A stretch of DNA of 32,577 nt, taken from positions 1 to 32,577 of IMG/VR virus record IMGVR_UViG_3300042379_000232; one strand, 5' to 3'. The notes under the pieces are model-generated. The model saw nothing but the letters and a program-made list of their open reading frames with translations, ran no database searches and had not been told where the DNA came from. The translations under genes and the position numbers were made by a program. Shown here piece after piece: positions 17,337 to 26,090 of the stretch. Every line of letters begins with the position of its first letter. Positions within the stretch are counted from its first letter, which is position 1. The DNA is from a virus.

Positions 17337-17702
17337 TTAAATGTTTTCTATATTAATAATTTCTTCCTCAGTAATAGGAGGGATGCTATTGATCTGTTCG
17401 ATAACTATAACTTCCAATGCTTTGTATTCTAAAAAAGTATCTGGGAAGTTAAGTTCAATATCACTTAAATTAATAATTAACATTGCGTTATCTTCTATCT
17501 TTAGCAACAAACGTGGTTCAGATAAATTTTGATCAAATGTAATTTGAGATATTAATTGTGATATTACAACTTCATAATCTTGTTCTAGAGAATCTTTAAA
17601 AACAATCATTTCTGATGCTTCAGTAAGATCATAGATTGTATCATCAGCAAAAGCTGAAAAGATGGAATCTTTATAATTTAAGTTAATGTTTTGCAATGTC
17701 AT
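17337..17702 (-). CDS. Small fibre-associated protein, 121 aa
   Basis: Placed between the 630-aa and 451-aa fibre genes with gaps of one and two bases. It is acidic and rich in Ile and Leu, with no signal or membrane segment. The alternation of beta-type hydrophobics in residues 15-110 (FADDTIYDLTEASEMIVF, LLLKIEDNAMLIINLSDIEL) suggests a compact beta domain. It takes the same slot as the 98-aa and 58-aa proteins but I see no firm C-terminal match. A role in fibre folding or attachment is inferred. I use ATG at 17702; an in-frame TTG further upstream would overlap the fibre. Confidence 0.65.
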   Translation of the reverse strand: MTLQNINLNYKDSIFSAFADDTIYDLTEASEMIVFKDSLEQDYEVVISQLISQITFDQNLSEPRLLLKIEDNAMLIINLSDIELNFPDTFLEYKALEVIVIEQINSIPPITEEEIINIENI

Positions 17703-17703
17703 C

Positions 17704-19596
17704 TTATATAATATTTGGGTTTTCAATTATTGTTCCACCTATAATATCAGTTAATAAATATGAATTATCAACTAATAAAAGACTTGTTAAGTTGGTTGAT
17801 GCTGCTATTGTGCATGCTGCAGCATTTGTATCAGCACCTATATAAAAATAAGTATCTACTCCAGGATTATCTTGTGTTGCAGTTATATCTAAAGTAGCAG
17901 ATGCATTAATTAACTGCGCCATTCTTTGAGCAAAAAGAGCTATAGTATAATAAGTTCCAGTTTGATTTTCTGCAAATACTTCATTTGCACCTGATCCATC
18001 ATTTAAAGTAATAGATACTTGAGAATGCGCATTTATAGTCATCTTATATTCCTTAGGTTTAGCTGCCAAAAGTCCACCATTTTCTGATCTATTTGTACTT
18101 ACACCTCCTGCATAAATTCTTATGTTTTTAGCAGAAGTTGGATTTATAATTGGAGGACAATATGGTGTTGCTGTAATTAATGTTACTCTATCTAATATAA
18201 GATTTCCTCCATTAAGCAATACACAAGTTGCTTGATAGTTATTAGGTATTTTATTCTCAATGTGACCAGTTAATCTTAAAGTACCTGCAGTTAATACAAA
18301 TGCTGAATAATAAGGTTGATAAGAAGTTGATGCATATATAAATGTTCCATTAAATATTAATTCAGCAGTTGCTCCATTAACAACCATATTACCATAACTT
18401 TGACTACCAAGAATATTTCCAGTAAGATACAATTTACCTCCTGTAACACTAACTGGTGCTGCATAACTATTATTATGCGTAGCCGTTACATAAGCAACTC
18501 CGCCACTTACACTTAATGTATTATCATAGGATCCAAACCAAGTGAATGTAGCTTGCCCTCCAGTTACTGTTGGATAAGAAATAGATCCTCCATCAAAAGT
18601 TCCGTTTGAACACAATAGTCTAGTTGCTGTTCCATTAAAAGATGTAGGTCCATTGCTATTATAAATACCATTAGTTGTACCATTAATAGTTGTACCATAA
18701 TTTGTAGATGTTTGGTAACCATAAGATACACCAACACAGTTATTAATATTAAAGTTATTGTAACTATAATACATATTAGCAACAGCTACTGCAGCAGTAG
18801 ATTTAACTACATTGGCATTTACGTTCAAATTAGCAACACCTTGATTTTGATATATTGCATGACTTGATGTACTAGTTAAGTTATTTGCTGTAATGTTATA
18901 TGTGTCATTATTAGTATAAACTCCTATAAAATTAAATACCATTCCGCCTGAACTAGTTGCATTTCTTAATTTAAAGTTACCTGTTTTACTATTTAATGAT
19001 AATGTAAAACAATGATCATTTGTACAACTTACATCTAAAGCTTCAAAACTAACATCAAATGCATTAACAGATGTAGTTAAGATAGTACCTGCAGTTGCTG
19101 TCTTAGTAAATGTTGCATACCCATAAACATTAAATCCTGTAGTAAATCCAGTAGTATTAAATATTGATCCTGTCGTTGCTTTTGTCACAACACAGTTAGG
19201 TTCAAAATAATAACTAACTCCATTTTTAGCAATACCTGAACTAGCAACTGTAGTCAATACATAAGTTCCTGGAAACACATAAATTACATCTCCAGATGCT
19301 GCTGCAGTTTGCGCTGCCTCAAGAGTTAAATATGGTTTAGCCATATTACCTACAGCTCCTGTAGCATCAACTCCTGTCGTTGCTACATATAAAATTCTAC
19401 CATTATTAATTGTACCTCCTGATGCAGAGAAAATCTCTAGAACAGCCCCTGTAGAATCTTTGAATCTTACTAATTTGTCTGCTTTGTTATAGAAATATGT
19501 ACTATTTGCAACAGATGCAAAGTCAGCAGATGTATCAGTAACATGTGTGTAATTTATTGCACCAGACATACTGGTTGTAACTGCTGTAACCGCCAT
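17704..19596 (-). CDS. Beta-helix tail fibre/spike protein, 630 aa
   Basis: The N-terminal head (DTSADFASVANSTYFYNKAD) is nearly the same as in the two 451-aa fibres. After it comes a different linker: RILYVATTGVDATGAVGN and ASGDVIYVFPGTY (about 68-115), the start pattern of pectate-lyase-like beta-helices, which also occurs in the 609-aa protein at 22949. A long repeat-rich beta-helix (about 115-490) follows, then a distinct C-terminal domain (about 500-630; SVSITLNDGSGANEVFAENQ) not shared with the other fibres. This makes it a mosaic of two fibre types. It is probably a receptor-binding protein; enzymatic activity is uncertain. Confidence 0.82.
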   Translation of the reverse strand: MAVTAVTTSMSGAINYTHVTDTSADFASVANSTYFYNKADKLVRFKDSTGAVLEIFSASGGTINNGRILYVATTGVDATGAVGNMAKPYLTLEAAQTAAASGDVIYVFPGTYVLTTVASSGIAKNGVSYYFEPNCVVTKATTGSIFNTTGFTTGFNVYGYATFTKTATAGTILTTSVNAFDVSFEALDVSCTNDHCFTLSLNSKTGNFKLRNATSSGGMVFNFIGVYTNNDTYNITANNLTSTSSHAIYQNQGVANLNVNANVVKSTAAVAVANMYYSYNNFNINNCVGVSYGYQTSTNYGTTINGTTNGIYNSNGPTSFNGTATRLLCSNGTFDGGSISYPTVTGGQATFTWFGSYDNTLSVSGGVAYVTATHNNSYAAPVSVTGGKLYLTGNILGSQSYGNMVVNGATAELIFNGTFIYASTSYQPYYSAFVLTAGTLRLTGHIENKIPNNYQATCVLLNGGNLILDRVTLITATPYCPPIINPTSAKNIRIYAGGVSTNRSENGGLLAAKPKEYKMTINAHSQVSITLNDGSGANEVFAENQTGTYYTIALFAQRMAQLINASATLDITATQDNPGVDTYFYIGADTNAAACTIAASTNLTSLLLVDNSYLLTDIIGGTIIENPNII

Positions 19597-19597
19597 C

Positions 19598-19774
19598 TTA
19601 CTTTGTTTTAATCATTGTTACAAATGCATCATAAATTGCTTTTTCCTCTGTAGATAATTCAGAGTAAATAACTTCTACTTGTTTTTCTGGCATGAATGAT
19701 GTTCCATATTGCACCAGTGCTCTTACATAAGGAGCTGTAGTTTCTTGAACTACTATTTGTTGTAAGTTTTCCAT
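19598..19774 (-). CDS. Small fibre-associated protein, 58 aa
   Basis: Short gene fitting exactly between the 592-aa and 630-aa fibre genes (5 bases before it, 1 base after it). The protein begins MENLQQIVVQET and ends STEEKAIYDAFVTMIKTK; the ending aligns with that of the 98-aa protein at 15664 (T/S-x-E-x-KA-x-F/Y-DAFV-x-x-IK-x-K). That match and the conserved slot support a real gene. Likely a fibre accessory or assembly factor; no family recognised. Confidence 0.7.
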   Translation of the reverse strand: MENLQQIVVQETTAPYVRALVQYGTSFMPEKQVEVIYSELSTEEKAIYDAFVTMIKTK

Positions 19775-19779
19775 AATTT

Positions 19780-21558
19780 TTATACTAATATATTACCTTG
19801 ATTATCTGATGTATTAATTATCCCTTGAGTTATTGTTGTACTAATTGGAGCAGTTGATCCTTCATAAGTATTATTTGCATATTTAAGTGTTAATGTCGAT
19901 GCAGAATAAATTGCTTTAGCAGAAGCATTTAATACTCGCATAGTACAATTTGCAATATTAGTAGTTCCGGATGCATTAATAGCATGACCGCCAACATTAT
20001 CCCAAGAGCATATTATTGTGCAATTAGATATTTGAGAAGTTCCGTAAGTTGTGTTATTATTTGTCTGACTTATAGCGGCTGCTCCTTGTGAAAAAGCAAA
20101 AGAATTCCAACAAAATGCAGCGCCACCACCAGCCGCTTGCATAAGTATTCCATTACTTGAAGTTGAATAACCCGCTGAATTTTGTATTGTCCCAGATGAA
20201 ACTTGTATCCCCGCACCAGCAGTTGAATAACCAGTTGAACTTATAATTGTTCCACCAGTTATTGCAGTTGATGCAGATGAATAACCAGTTGAATTTGTAA
20301 CAGTTCCTCCAACAATAGCAATTGAGCCAGTTGAGTATGCTACACAATTATAAACAATTCCACCACCATGTATTGCAATGGTTGAAGTTGCGTATGCAGT
20401 ACTATCTAATAAAATTCCCTCATTATATATTGCGGCAGTACCTCCAGATAAACTTTTACCAATACAATTTATTGCTTTTGCTCCTGGTCCTACCAAAATA
20501 CCCATTGAGCCACCTAAAAATAATGCTTCACCAGATGAATTTGACAATAATCCAGAACTTAGTTCTACACCTCTTAATCCAAAACCAAACATTCCGCTTA
20601 CATCTGCATTTGAATTATTAATTCCAATACCATACTTTGTGTCAGAATAAAAATTAGAAGAACCATTTCCATTAATTTTAGATGCACCATTAATGTATAA
20701 AACATACGTTGTTCCAGTTGTATTTAATGACTTAAATGTAATCCCAAAAATACTACAAGTAACTGCAACTCCATTATCAATTAGTAAGTTTGTTGCCGTT
20801 GCAGTATTTAAAGTATATGTATGCCCATTACCATTAATATTAACTCCATTTTTTAGAGTAACACTAACTGCTCCAGTTTCTAATACATCTGCAAACATCT
20901 CAATTACTTGTCCACTTACTGCTGCTGCCATTGCCAATGTAAGTGTTGTATAATAAGTATAAACACCAAGCGCATTAGCAATTCCAAAAACACCTGAACC
21001 TCCACCAGAAGGTATAACTTGATTAAGTGTAGTTGATGCAACTGAGTAATGCTGAGAACCCTCTGTTCTAAAGTTAACTGTTTGGGAAACACCTGTTGTG
21101 TTCTCCATTGTTATCTTTACAAGTATTCTATCTGTAGTAAGTAATGTAGTAGCAGGAATAACAGCGTCACTAACATACATGGTAGTTGTAGTAGACATAT
21201 TAGTCACTATAACTGGATCCAAAGTAAGTATTAATGTTTCGTTACCAATAGTGTCTACTTTATATACAGTAGGTCTAATTATCCAATTTTGATTTATTGT
21301 AGCAGCATTAAAATGCAAAAAGAATTGCCATAATCCAGCAATAATTTGTGTACTCCCAGGAAATCCAGTTGGAGTCAAATATTCTGCAATTATAGCTGAA
21401 GTACCTCCTGCCAATGATAATGGAACAACTTGTTCTGTAGCAACAGTTGATACGGAAGAAAACTCCTTATATGCACCTTGCGTTACAGTTTGATTTAAGA
21501 AGTATGTGCTACTTCCTCCACCACTTGCTGCTGATTTTATTTGAATGAATGTACTCAT
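19780..21558 (-). CDS. Beta-helix tail fibre/spike protein, 592 aa
   Basis: Different N-terminal domain from its neighbours: about 190 residues of beta-sandwich-like sequence (from STYFLNQTVTQGAYKEFSS to a Gly/Ser linker), as seen in fibre heads. Then comes the shared linker module (GVFGIAN, IEMFADVLETGAVSV, INGNGHTY; about 195-265), a variable beta-helix with striking tandem rungs (repeats of TNSTGYSSAS / ISSTGYSTAG type at about 410-470), and the shared C-terminal cap (W-D-N-V-G-G-H, then ITQGIINTSDNQGNILV). It is therefore a chimera of a new head on a common body. Likely receptor-binding. Confidence 0.82.
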   Translation of the reverse strand: MSTFIQIKSAASGGGSSTYFLNQTVTQGAYKEFSSVSTVATEQVVPLSLAGGTSAIIAEYLTPTGFPGSTQIIAGLWQFFLHFNAATINQNWIIRPTVYKVDTIGNETLILTLDPVIVTNMSTTTTMYVSDAVIPATTLLTTDRILVKITMENTTGVSQTVNFRTEGSQHYSVASTTLNQVIPSGGGSGVFGIANALGVYTYYTTLTLAMAAAVSGQVIEMFADVLETGAVSVTLKNGVNINGNGHTYTLNTATATNLLIDNGVAVTCSIFGITFKSLNTTGTTYVLYINGASKINGNGSSNFYSDTKYGIGINNSNADVSGMFGFGLRGVELSSGLLSNSSGEALFLGGSMGILVGPGAKAINCIGKSLSGGTAAIYNEGILLDSTAYATSTIAIHGGGIVYNCVAYSTGSIAIVGGTVTNSTGYSSASTAITGGTIISSTGYSTAGAGIQVSSGTIQNSAGYSTSSNGILMQAAGGGAAFCWNSFAFSQGAAAISQTNNNTTYGTSQISNCTIICSWDNVGGHAINASGTTNIANCTMRVLNASAKAIYSASTLTLKYANNTYEGSTAPISTTITQGIINTSDNQGNILV

Positions 21559-21567
21559 TACAATATA

Positions 21568-21921
21568 TTAAGAAATGTAAATAATTAATAATTCTGTTCC
21601 TGTAGCATCATAAGCAATAGCATCAAGTGTATTGTTTAATGTACCGGCATCAAAGTTAATTGTTTCTCCTGACTTAATTATAACACCTTTTACTACAGAA
21701 TCATCTGAACCAACATTTGCAAATGAAACACTGTACTTTCCAGCTGCAATAGTTCCATTACTAGTTGTTCTTAAAATATTAGTAACGCGAGCCTTTGGAG
21801 TCAAATAAGTTCCTGTTCCACTTATTGTAGAAAGAAGTTTATCTAAACCTTGTAATACTTTTATTTGCCAAGGAAAATTATTTCCTTTATTACCTTCTGA
21901 TTTTAAATTTCCTATTGACAT
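21568..21921 (-). CDS. Small fibre-region protein, 117 aa
   Basis: Beta-rich protein of the fibre block. Residues 17-25 (FPWQIKVLQ) and the C-terminal region (GTIAAGKYSVSFANVGSDDS, then GVIIKSGETINFDAG) look like a phage accessory domain with a short jelly-roll-like repeat often seen in Bacteroidota phage structural proteins. Lies between the collagen-like fibre (10 bases) and the 592-aa fibre (9 bases). Probably virion-associated. Function unknown. Confidence 0.7.
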   Translation of the reverse strand: MSIGNLKSEGNKGNNFPWQIKVLQGLDKLLSTISGTGTYLTPKARVTNILRTTSNGTIAAGKYSVSFANVGSDDSVVKGVIIKSGETINFDAGTLNNTLDAIAYDATGTELLIIYIS

Positions 21922-21931
21922 ATCTTTTTAT

Positions 21932-22663
21932 TTAATAAACTTTTGTTAAGACAAAGTTTTGTGATTGAATTGAGTTAGAGGCATTTGCTAATCCCCATTG
22001 TGCTGTAATTGTAAGCGCATTTGCTATAGTAGTATCAAATGTCGTATTAGATATTAAAGCAAAATTAACACCATCAAGTTGAGTATTAGCATTTTGATTG
22101 TAGGAATATTGACCATTAACAAATAATTCCGCTACTCCTGCAGCACCAAGTTTAGTAATAGTAAAATCTGCTACTAATTCAAAATACTTATTAGTAGAAA
22201 TCTTCATTTGAAATATTCCAGCATCTGCAATTACAATTCCATTAGACTTAAGTTTAATGTGTATAGTTTCGTTGTTTGCACAAGACAACTTTCCACATAA
22301 TTTAATAGTAAATGAATCTCCTATTTGAAATGCATTTGCAGGAACTGAAAGTGTACCTACACCTACACCTACTAATGAAGTCTCTACAGTAGTATTTGCT
22401 ATAACTGTTCCTAATGCAGTTTGAGCATATAATCCATTTGTTCCAGCAATACCTTGTGGACCAGGAATACCTTGAACACCTTGTGGACCTACTAAGCCTG
22501 GAGTTATTTGATCAATGAAATCTTGAACCTTTATAGCAGATGCTAAATAATCATCATTGCGCTTTTGATCTCTTACTCCTATAGTTAAGAATGTCTTTAA
22601 AGGATCTATTTTTTTAAATATTCTTTTGTTTTTTTTCCAAGAAATAAAATTTAAAATATCCAT
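21932..22663 (-). CDS. Collagen-like tail fibre protein, 243 aa
   Basis: The N-terminal anchor (about 1-55: KKNKRIFKKIDPL, GVRDQKR, VQDFIDQI) resembles that of the 609-aa protein at 22949. A short collagen-like Gly-x-y stretch (GPQGVQGIPGPQGIAGTNG, about 58-76) follows, which should force trimer formation, and then a C-terminal beta-sandwich (about 80-243) of the C1q/TNF-like kind common at fibre tips. A trimeric thin fibre or head fibre is likely. ATG at 22663, ten bases before the 117-aa gene. Confidence 0.8.
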   Translation of the reverse strand: MDILNFISWKKNKRIFKKIDPLKTFLTIGVRDQKRNDDYLASAIKVQDFIDQITPGLVGPQGVQGIPGPQGIAGTNGLYAQTALGTVIANTTVETSLVGVGVGTLSVPANAFQIGDSFTIKLCGKLSCANNETIHIKLKSNGIVIADAGIFQMKISTNKYFELVADFTITKLGAAGVAELFVNGQYSYNQNANTQLDGVNFALISNTTFDTTIANALTITAQWGLANASNSIQSQNFVLTKVY

Positions 22664-22668
22664 GGCAT

Positions 22669-22938
22669 TTAGATTTCTTTATTGTACTTTAAGAATCCAT
22701 TATTTGTATAAAGTATTCCGCTTTCAGTTGTTTCATCTCCAGGAAAATAAAATTTTAGCACAAGTGCAGAATCCATTATCTCTGTATTTAAACCTGTAAC
22801 ATCTGTAACAACACCTGTAGCTGTATAGAATTTAGTTTTTGACATAAATCCAATTGGAGATTCACTTGAACTCATAAATTCTTTTCCTGCACTAATAGTT
22901 GCGTATTCAGGAAATAATACTGTAATTTTTGTTTCCAT
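22669..22938 (-). CDS. Unknown small fibre-region protein, 89 aa
   Basis: Short protein of mixed beta content between the 609-aa and collagen-like fibre genes. No family recognised. The start is the ATG at 22938 (METKITVLFPEY); an in-frame TTG upstream would overlap the 609-aa gene and is rejected. The gene is five bases from the collagen-like fibre gene. It occupies the same type of slot as the other small fibre-linked proteins, so an accessory role is inferred. Confidence 0.65.
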   Translation of the reverse strand: METKITVLFPEYATISAGKEFMSSSESPIGFMSKTKFYTATGVVTDVTGLNTEIMDSALVLKFYFPGDETTESGILYTNNGFLKYNKEI

Positions 22939-22948
22939 ATTTTTATAA

Positions 22949-24778
22949 TTATGCAATATTAATTGCTGCTAATGTTACAATAGTTCCATTCAATACGTTA
23001 GCCGTAGCTGCAGTATTTGTTGATGAGTTTGCAGTTGTAAATGGAGCAGTCCCAATATAGTTAACTGTCTTCTTAGTTACATCTGTATTAACTAATGTAG
23101 AATTTAATACTGTTAAAGATCCTCCTGCTGTAGTATTTACAAACATATCAAATCCTGATCCTACATTCTTTATTGAAGAGTTAATTATATAATAATTACC
23201 TACTCCAGCTACAGTATCAGCAACTGTATTTACAAATACAGTTGAGTTGTCAAATACAATTATTCCTGTAATAGGTGCAGCTGAAATTAATATTTGAGAA
23301 CCTACTGTACTAGAGAAATCTATTCTAGAACCTATGAATGCTATTTTACCACCAGTTACTGTAGGATATGCAATGCTTCCTTTAAAGTTTCCTGAAAGAG
23401 ATGCCGTTACTTCAATGTATCCAGTGGAGTTTGTAACAAAAGGTACAAAAGTTACTGCCGCAGTTCCATTATATAGTATACTTCCTTTAAAGAAAGATTT
23501 ATTTGTTGCTCCATCTATTAAAATTCCTCTACCGCTATTTGCTCCTGTATAACTAACTACTATGTTAGCATTAATATATAGTGTATTACCACTTCCTCCA
23601 GTATGATTAAATAATGCTCCGTCACCACCATTAGCATCATAATAGTTACCAGTTAATGTTATTAATGTACCAGTTGATTGGTATACTGAAAGTACGGCTG
23701 TACCTCCTGCTCCATTCCAATTAGCTTGATAATAACATTGTTTAACATTGATAGTTATTTTATTATTAGTTGCGGCTCTTACTATGTCACCATAGTAACA
23801 TTTACTATAGTTTATATTAGCAATTACATCTGTAGTATTTCTAACATAAAGTCCTAATGCACTAGATGTAATTTTATCTACATCTAATTTAACTAATACT
23901 TTTGGGACCTCACCGAAACCTACTGTAGCTCCATTACCTGCTTGTCCTCCTGCATAACCTAAACTAATTATATTAGCTTTAATAGATAAAGTTGATAATA
24001 CGTGACTTACGTCAGCAACATCTCTAGCAAGATCAATTACTTGACTTGATCTAGAAATCATTGAGTGTACTTCAAGTACACATGTATACTGATATAAATA
24101 AGTATTGTCTGTAGCAAATAACATTGCATGTCCATTGTATGTATCCGGCCCAATAGAACTACAAGTAATTTCTAAAGCTCCATATACATTACAAGTTGTA
24201 TTAGTTGCACCAGTTGGTTTGAATAAACTTATAGGGCTTCCTGTAACTGTTTGATTATAAAGTACAACCTTTGCACCTGGTGAGAAATAATAATTTACAC
24301 CATTTTTCCATAAATTTAAATACAAATCTAAATTAGCACCATTGTAAGGACTACCGTTAGCTGCAGTATTATCAAAGCTCCATGTTCCAGGTAATACATA
24401 TACTAAATCTCCGGATGCTGCTAAATTTCTAGCAACATATAAACTAGCAACTGGTTTTTGAATAGTTCCTGCATTTGCATCATTTCCATTTGGAGATACA
24501 AAGATTACATTAATATCTGTTGAACCACCAACAAGAGATTGTAATGGAGAGACTACTGTACCATTACCTGTAATTGTTACACCATCTGAAACAACGGTTG
24601 CACCTGTAGGTATAGGTAAAGACTTAATAAAATCTTCTACTGTTATTACTGTAGGCTTGTAATCTCCTATTGCTGAAGACTGTCTTGTTCCTAAAGCTAT
24701 TAAATCATTGTTTTCTAAAGTTTTTTTAATTCTTTTACTTACAATGAGATTATAAAAGTTTGTTAAGTTATTTTGCAT
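22949..24778 (-). CDS. Beta-helix tail fibre/spike protein, 609 aa
   Basis: First fibre of the block. The N-terminal anchor (about 1-55; ALGTRQSSAIGDYKP, ITVEDFIKSLP) is related to that of the collagen-like fibre, so both may attach to the same virion site. A beta-helix begins near 88 with FVSPNGNDANAGTIQKPV and ASGDLVYVLPGTW, the opening pattern of pectate-lyase-like folds, and extends to about 600. No lyase or hydrolase catalytic cluster can be assigned by eye. ATG at 24778; the upstream terminator at 24836-24860 separates it from the GroES gene, so it should start a fibre/lysis transcript. A near-match TAAATTTC at about 24813-24820 is a weak promoter candidate. Confidence 0.82.
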   Translation of the reverse strand: MQNNLTNFYNLIVSKRIKKTLENNDLIALGTRQSSAIGDYKPTVITVEDFIKSLPIPTGATVVSDGVTITGNGTVVSPLQSLVGGSTDINVIFVSPNGNDANAGTIQKPVASLYVARNLAASGDLVYVLPGTWSFDNTAANGSPYNGANLDLYLNLWKNGVNYYFSPGAKVVLYNQTVTGSPISLFKPTGATNTTCNVYGALEITCSSIGPDTYNGHAMLFATDNTYLYQYTCVLEVHSMISRSSQVIDLARDVADVSHVLSTLSIKANIISLGYAGGQAGNGATVGFGEVPKVLVKLDVDKITSSALGLYVRNTTDVIANINYSKCYYGDIVRAATNNKITINVKQCYYQANWNGAGGTAVLSVYQSTGTLITLTGNYYDANGGDGALFNHTGGSGNTLYINANIVVSYTGANSGRGILIDGATNKSFFKGSILYNGTAAVTFVPFVTNSTGYIEVTASLSGNFKGSIAYPTVTGGKIAFIGSRIDFSSTVGSQILISAAPITGIIVFDNSTVFVNTVADTVAGVGNYYIINSSIKNVGSGFDMFVNTTAGGSLTVLNSTLVNTDVTKKTVNYIGTAPFTTANSSTNTAATANVLNGTIVTLAAINIA

Positions 24779-24835
24779 CTCGAATTTATTTTGATATTAT
24801 ATTAATATACGAAATTTAATTATATTAAACAAAAA

Positions 24836-24860
24836 AACCCTGCTATATTTTAACAGGGTT
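24836..24860 (-). terminator. Terminator between the GroES-like gene and the fibre block
   Basis: Stem AACCCTG / CAGGGTT with an 11-nt AT-rich loop, followed on the minus strand by a run of T. Transcripts of the middle operon should end here. Confidence 0.8.
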
Positions 24861-24869
24861 TTAGTTTAT

Positions 24870-25154
24870 TTAGTAAATTCCTATAATATGCGACTCTTGA
24901 GCAATAAACTTTGTCTTACCATCTATGTCAACTATGTCACAGTAAGTCAATTGACGCGGAGTAATTAAGATCTCATCTCCCTCCTTACAAAATGTTACAT
25001 CCTCACCAACAGCATGTACTTTTAATCTTGTGTAGTGCTTTACAAGATCTGCTTCCATAGAAGCTTGTGCTTCAGGACTTAATTCTAATCCTTTAATTTT
25101 TGATTCATAAACTGGTCTGTCCAAGACTACCAATTTTCCTTGATACTTTTTCAT
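24870..25154 (-). CDS. GroES-like co-chaperonin, 94 aa
   Basis: Resembles cpn10 over its full length: a beta strand near the start (KLVVLDRPVYESK), a flexible loop with a Gly-Leu-Glu-Leu patch (22-25) in the place of the GroEL-binding mobile loop, the core landmarks VGEDVTFCKEGDEILI (49-64), and the ending IAQESHIIGIY, equivalent to the E-S-D-I-L-A-I ending of bacterial GroES. Length (94) is normal. Phage co-chaperonins such as T4 gp31 adapt host GroEL to fold the capsid protein; this one may do the same or assist the large fibres. Overlaps the preceding gene by ATGA and is last in its operon. Confidence 0.8.
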   Translation of the reverse strand: MKKYQGKLVVLDRPVYESKIKGLELSPEAQASMEADLVKHYTRLKVHAVGEDVTFCKEGDEILITPRQLTYCDIVDIDGKTKFIAQESHIIGIY

Positions 25155-25480
25155 AAGGTTGTTATATTATTTAATCTGTCTTTAATACTTCTTTTAATTA
25201 CAATACCATCTTCAAATAACTCAAAAATAACAGCATTGGGTACTGTTGTTAATGCTTCTGCAATAACATAAGATCCATCTGTATTTCTTTGTTGCGTTGT
25301 AACTTGCACTACAACATGATTTCCTGCTTGCATTGCTTTAGTTGACTTCATCCAACCTTCTGCTTCCGAGGATGCTTTAGAAATAAGTTTGAATGTGTCA
25401 CCATCTCCCCAAAATACAATATCCTTGACATTCTTTTTAGCACCGTTGGCATCAGTGTTGTGCATTGATTTTTTTTCCAT
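25151..25480 (-). CDS. Unknown conserved-looking phage protein, 109 aa
   Basis: Soluble protein with a flexible start (MEKKSMHNTDANGAKKN) and a core beta domain (about 18-100) containing VFWGDGDTFKLISKASS and HVVVQVTTQQRN. It recalls small proteins found in Bacteroidota phages, without known function. It is tightly coupled to its neighbours, two bases after the PGDYG/WDGH gene and overlapping the GroES-like gene by ATGA. Confidence 0.65.
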   Translation of the reverse strand: MEKKSMHNTDANGAKKNVKDIVFWGDGDTFKLISKASSEAEGWMKSTKAMQAGNHVVVQVTTQQRNTDGSYVIAEALTTVPNAVIFELFEDGIVIKRSIKDRLNNITTL

Positions 25481-25481
25481 C

Positions 25482-26090
25482 TTATTTATTAGTTATTAAA
25501 CATACTTCTTCTAATCTTTTCAACACATCTTCTGCAGTGTGACCATCATACGGAAACTTAACTATTTCTTCTTCCTTACATTGAAATAAATCCCAGTCTT
25601 CCATTTTATAATGGTTACTAATTTGACCACTTGGTAAAATTGCCATTACAATAAACCATCCTCCACCAAAACAAGGAATACCATCTGAATGATTTTTTGA
25701 TTTATGTACATCGTATTTATTTTGTTCTGCCCAAACATTAATTGCTGCGGCATTATACATTTTACGAAATTCATATAACTTATTAAATGTATGGTAGCCA
25801 TCAGATACTTCTCCCATATCTTTTAATCCTTCTTTGTCATAAGACTTTTCAAAAATATCTGGCTTGCATGGATAAAACTCACCATTGATTCCTTTGATAA
25901 TCATATCTCCTACAGATCCAAATATTGGTCCCTCTAGAGTATTAATCTTAATCTTAGGATCTGCAGTTTTATCATCAAAAACTATTTCTTGTTCTTGATC
26001 CATGAACTCAGAAATAATATCTAAGGTTGCAAGTGTTGCATCTTTAAAACAAACTGCTTCAATCGTTATTGGTTTTTTTGTGTATCTCAT
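25482..26090 (-). CDS. PGDYG + WDGH domain protein, 202 aa
   Basis: Two modules. Residues 1-85 (start RYTKKPITIEAVCF; VGDMIIKGINGEFYPCKPDIF) match the small PGDYG-type phage domain. Residues about 95-200 (DGYHTFNKLYEFR, FGGGWFIVMAILPSGQISNH, and a YDGH at 183-186) match the WDGH module, with Tyr in place of the usual Trp. Both are recurrent in phage genomes and neither has a known biochemical role that I can state. Overlaps the DUF1599-type gene by ATGA, so the two may work together. Confidence 0.8.
   Translation of the reverse strand: MRYTKKPITIEAVCFKDATLATLDIISEFMDQEQEIVFDDKTADPKIKINTLEGPIFGSVGDMIIKGINGEFYPCKPDIFEKSYDKEGLKDMGEVSDGYHTFNKLYEFRKMYNAAAINVWAEQNKYDVHKSKNHSDGIPCFGGGWFIVMAILPSGQISNHYKMEDWDLFQCKEEEIVKFPYDGHTAEDVLKRLEEVCLITNK

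Noticed and set aside
20153-20290. Tandem TGYS-type rungs in the 592-aa fibre as a CRISPR-like or DNA repeat array
   Set aside because: The repeats are in frame, degenerate at DNA level and encode beta-helix turns; they are protein repeats.
20322-20953. Several plus-strand frames within the 592-aa fibre gene
   Set aside because: They mirror the repetitive beta-helix rungs and have repetitive His/Leu/Gln or Pro-rich composition; not genes.
14307-24778. Diversity-generating retroelement acting on the fibres
   Set aside because: No reverse transcriptase, template repeat or terminal variable repeat was seen in the window; module exchange explains the mosaic pattern better.
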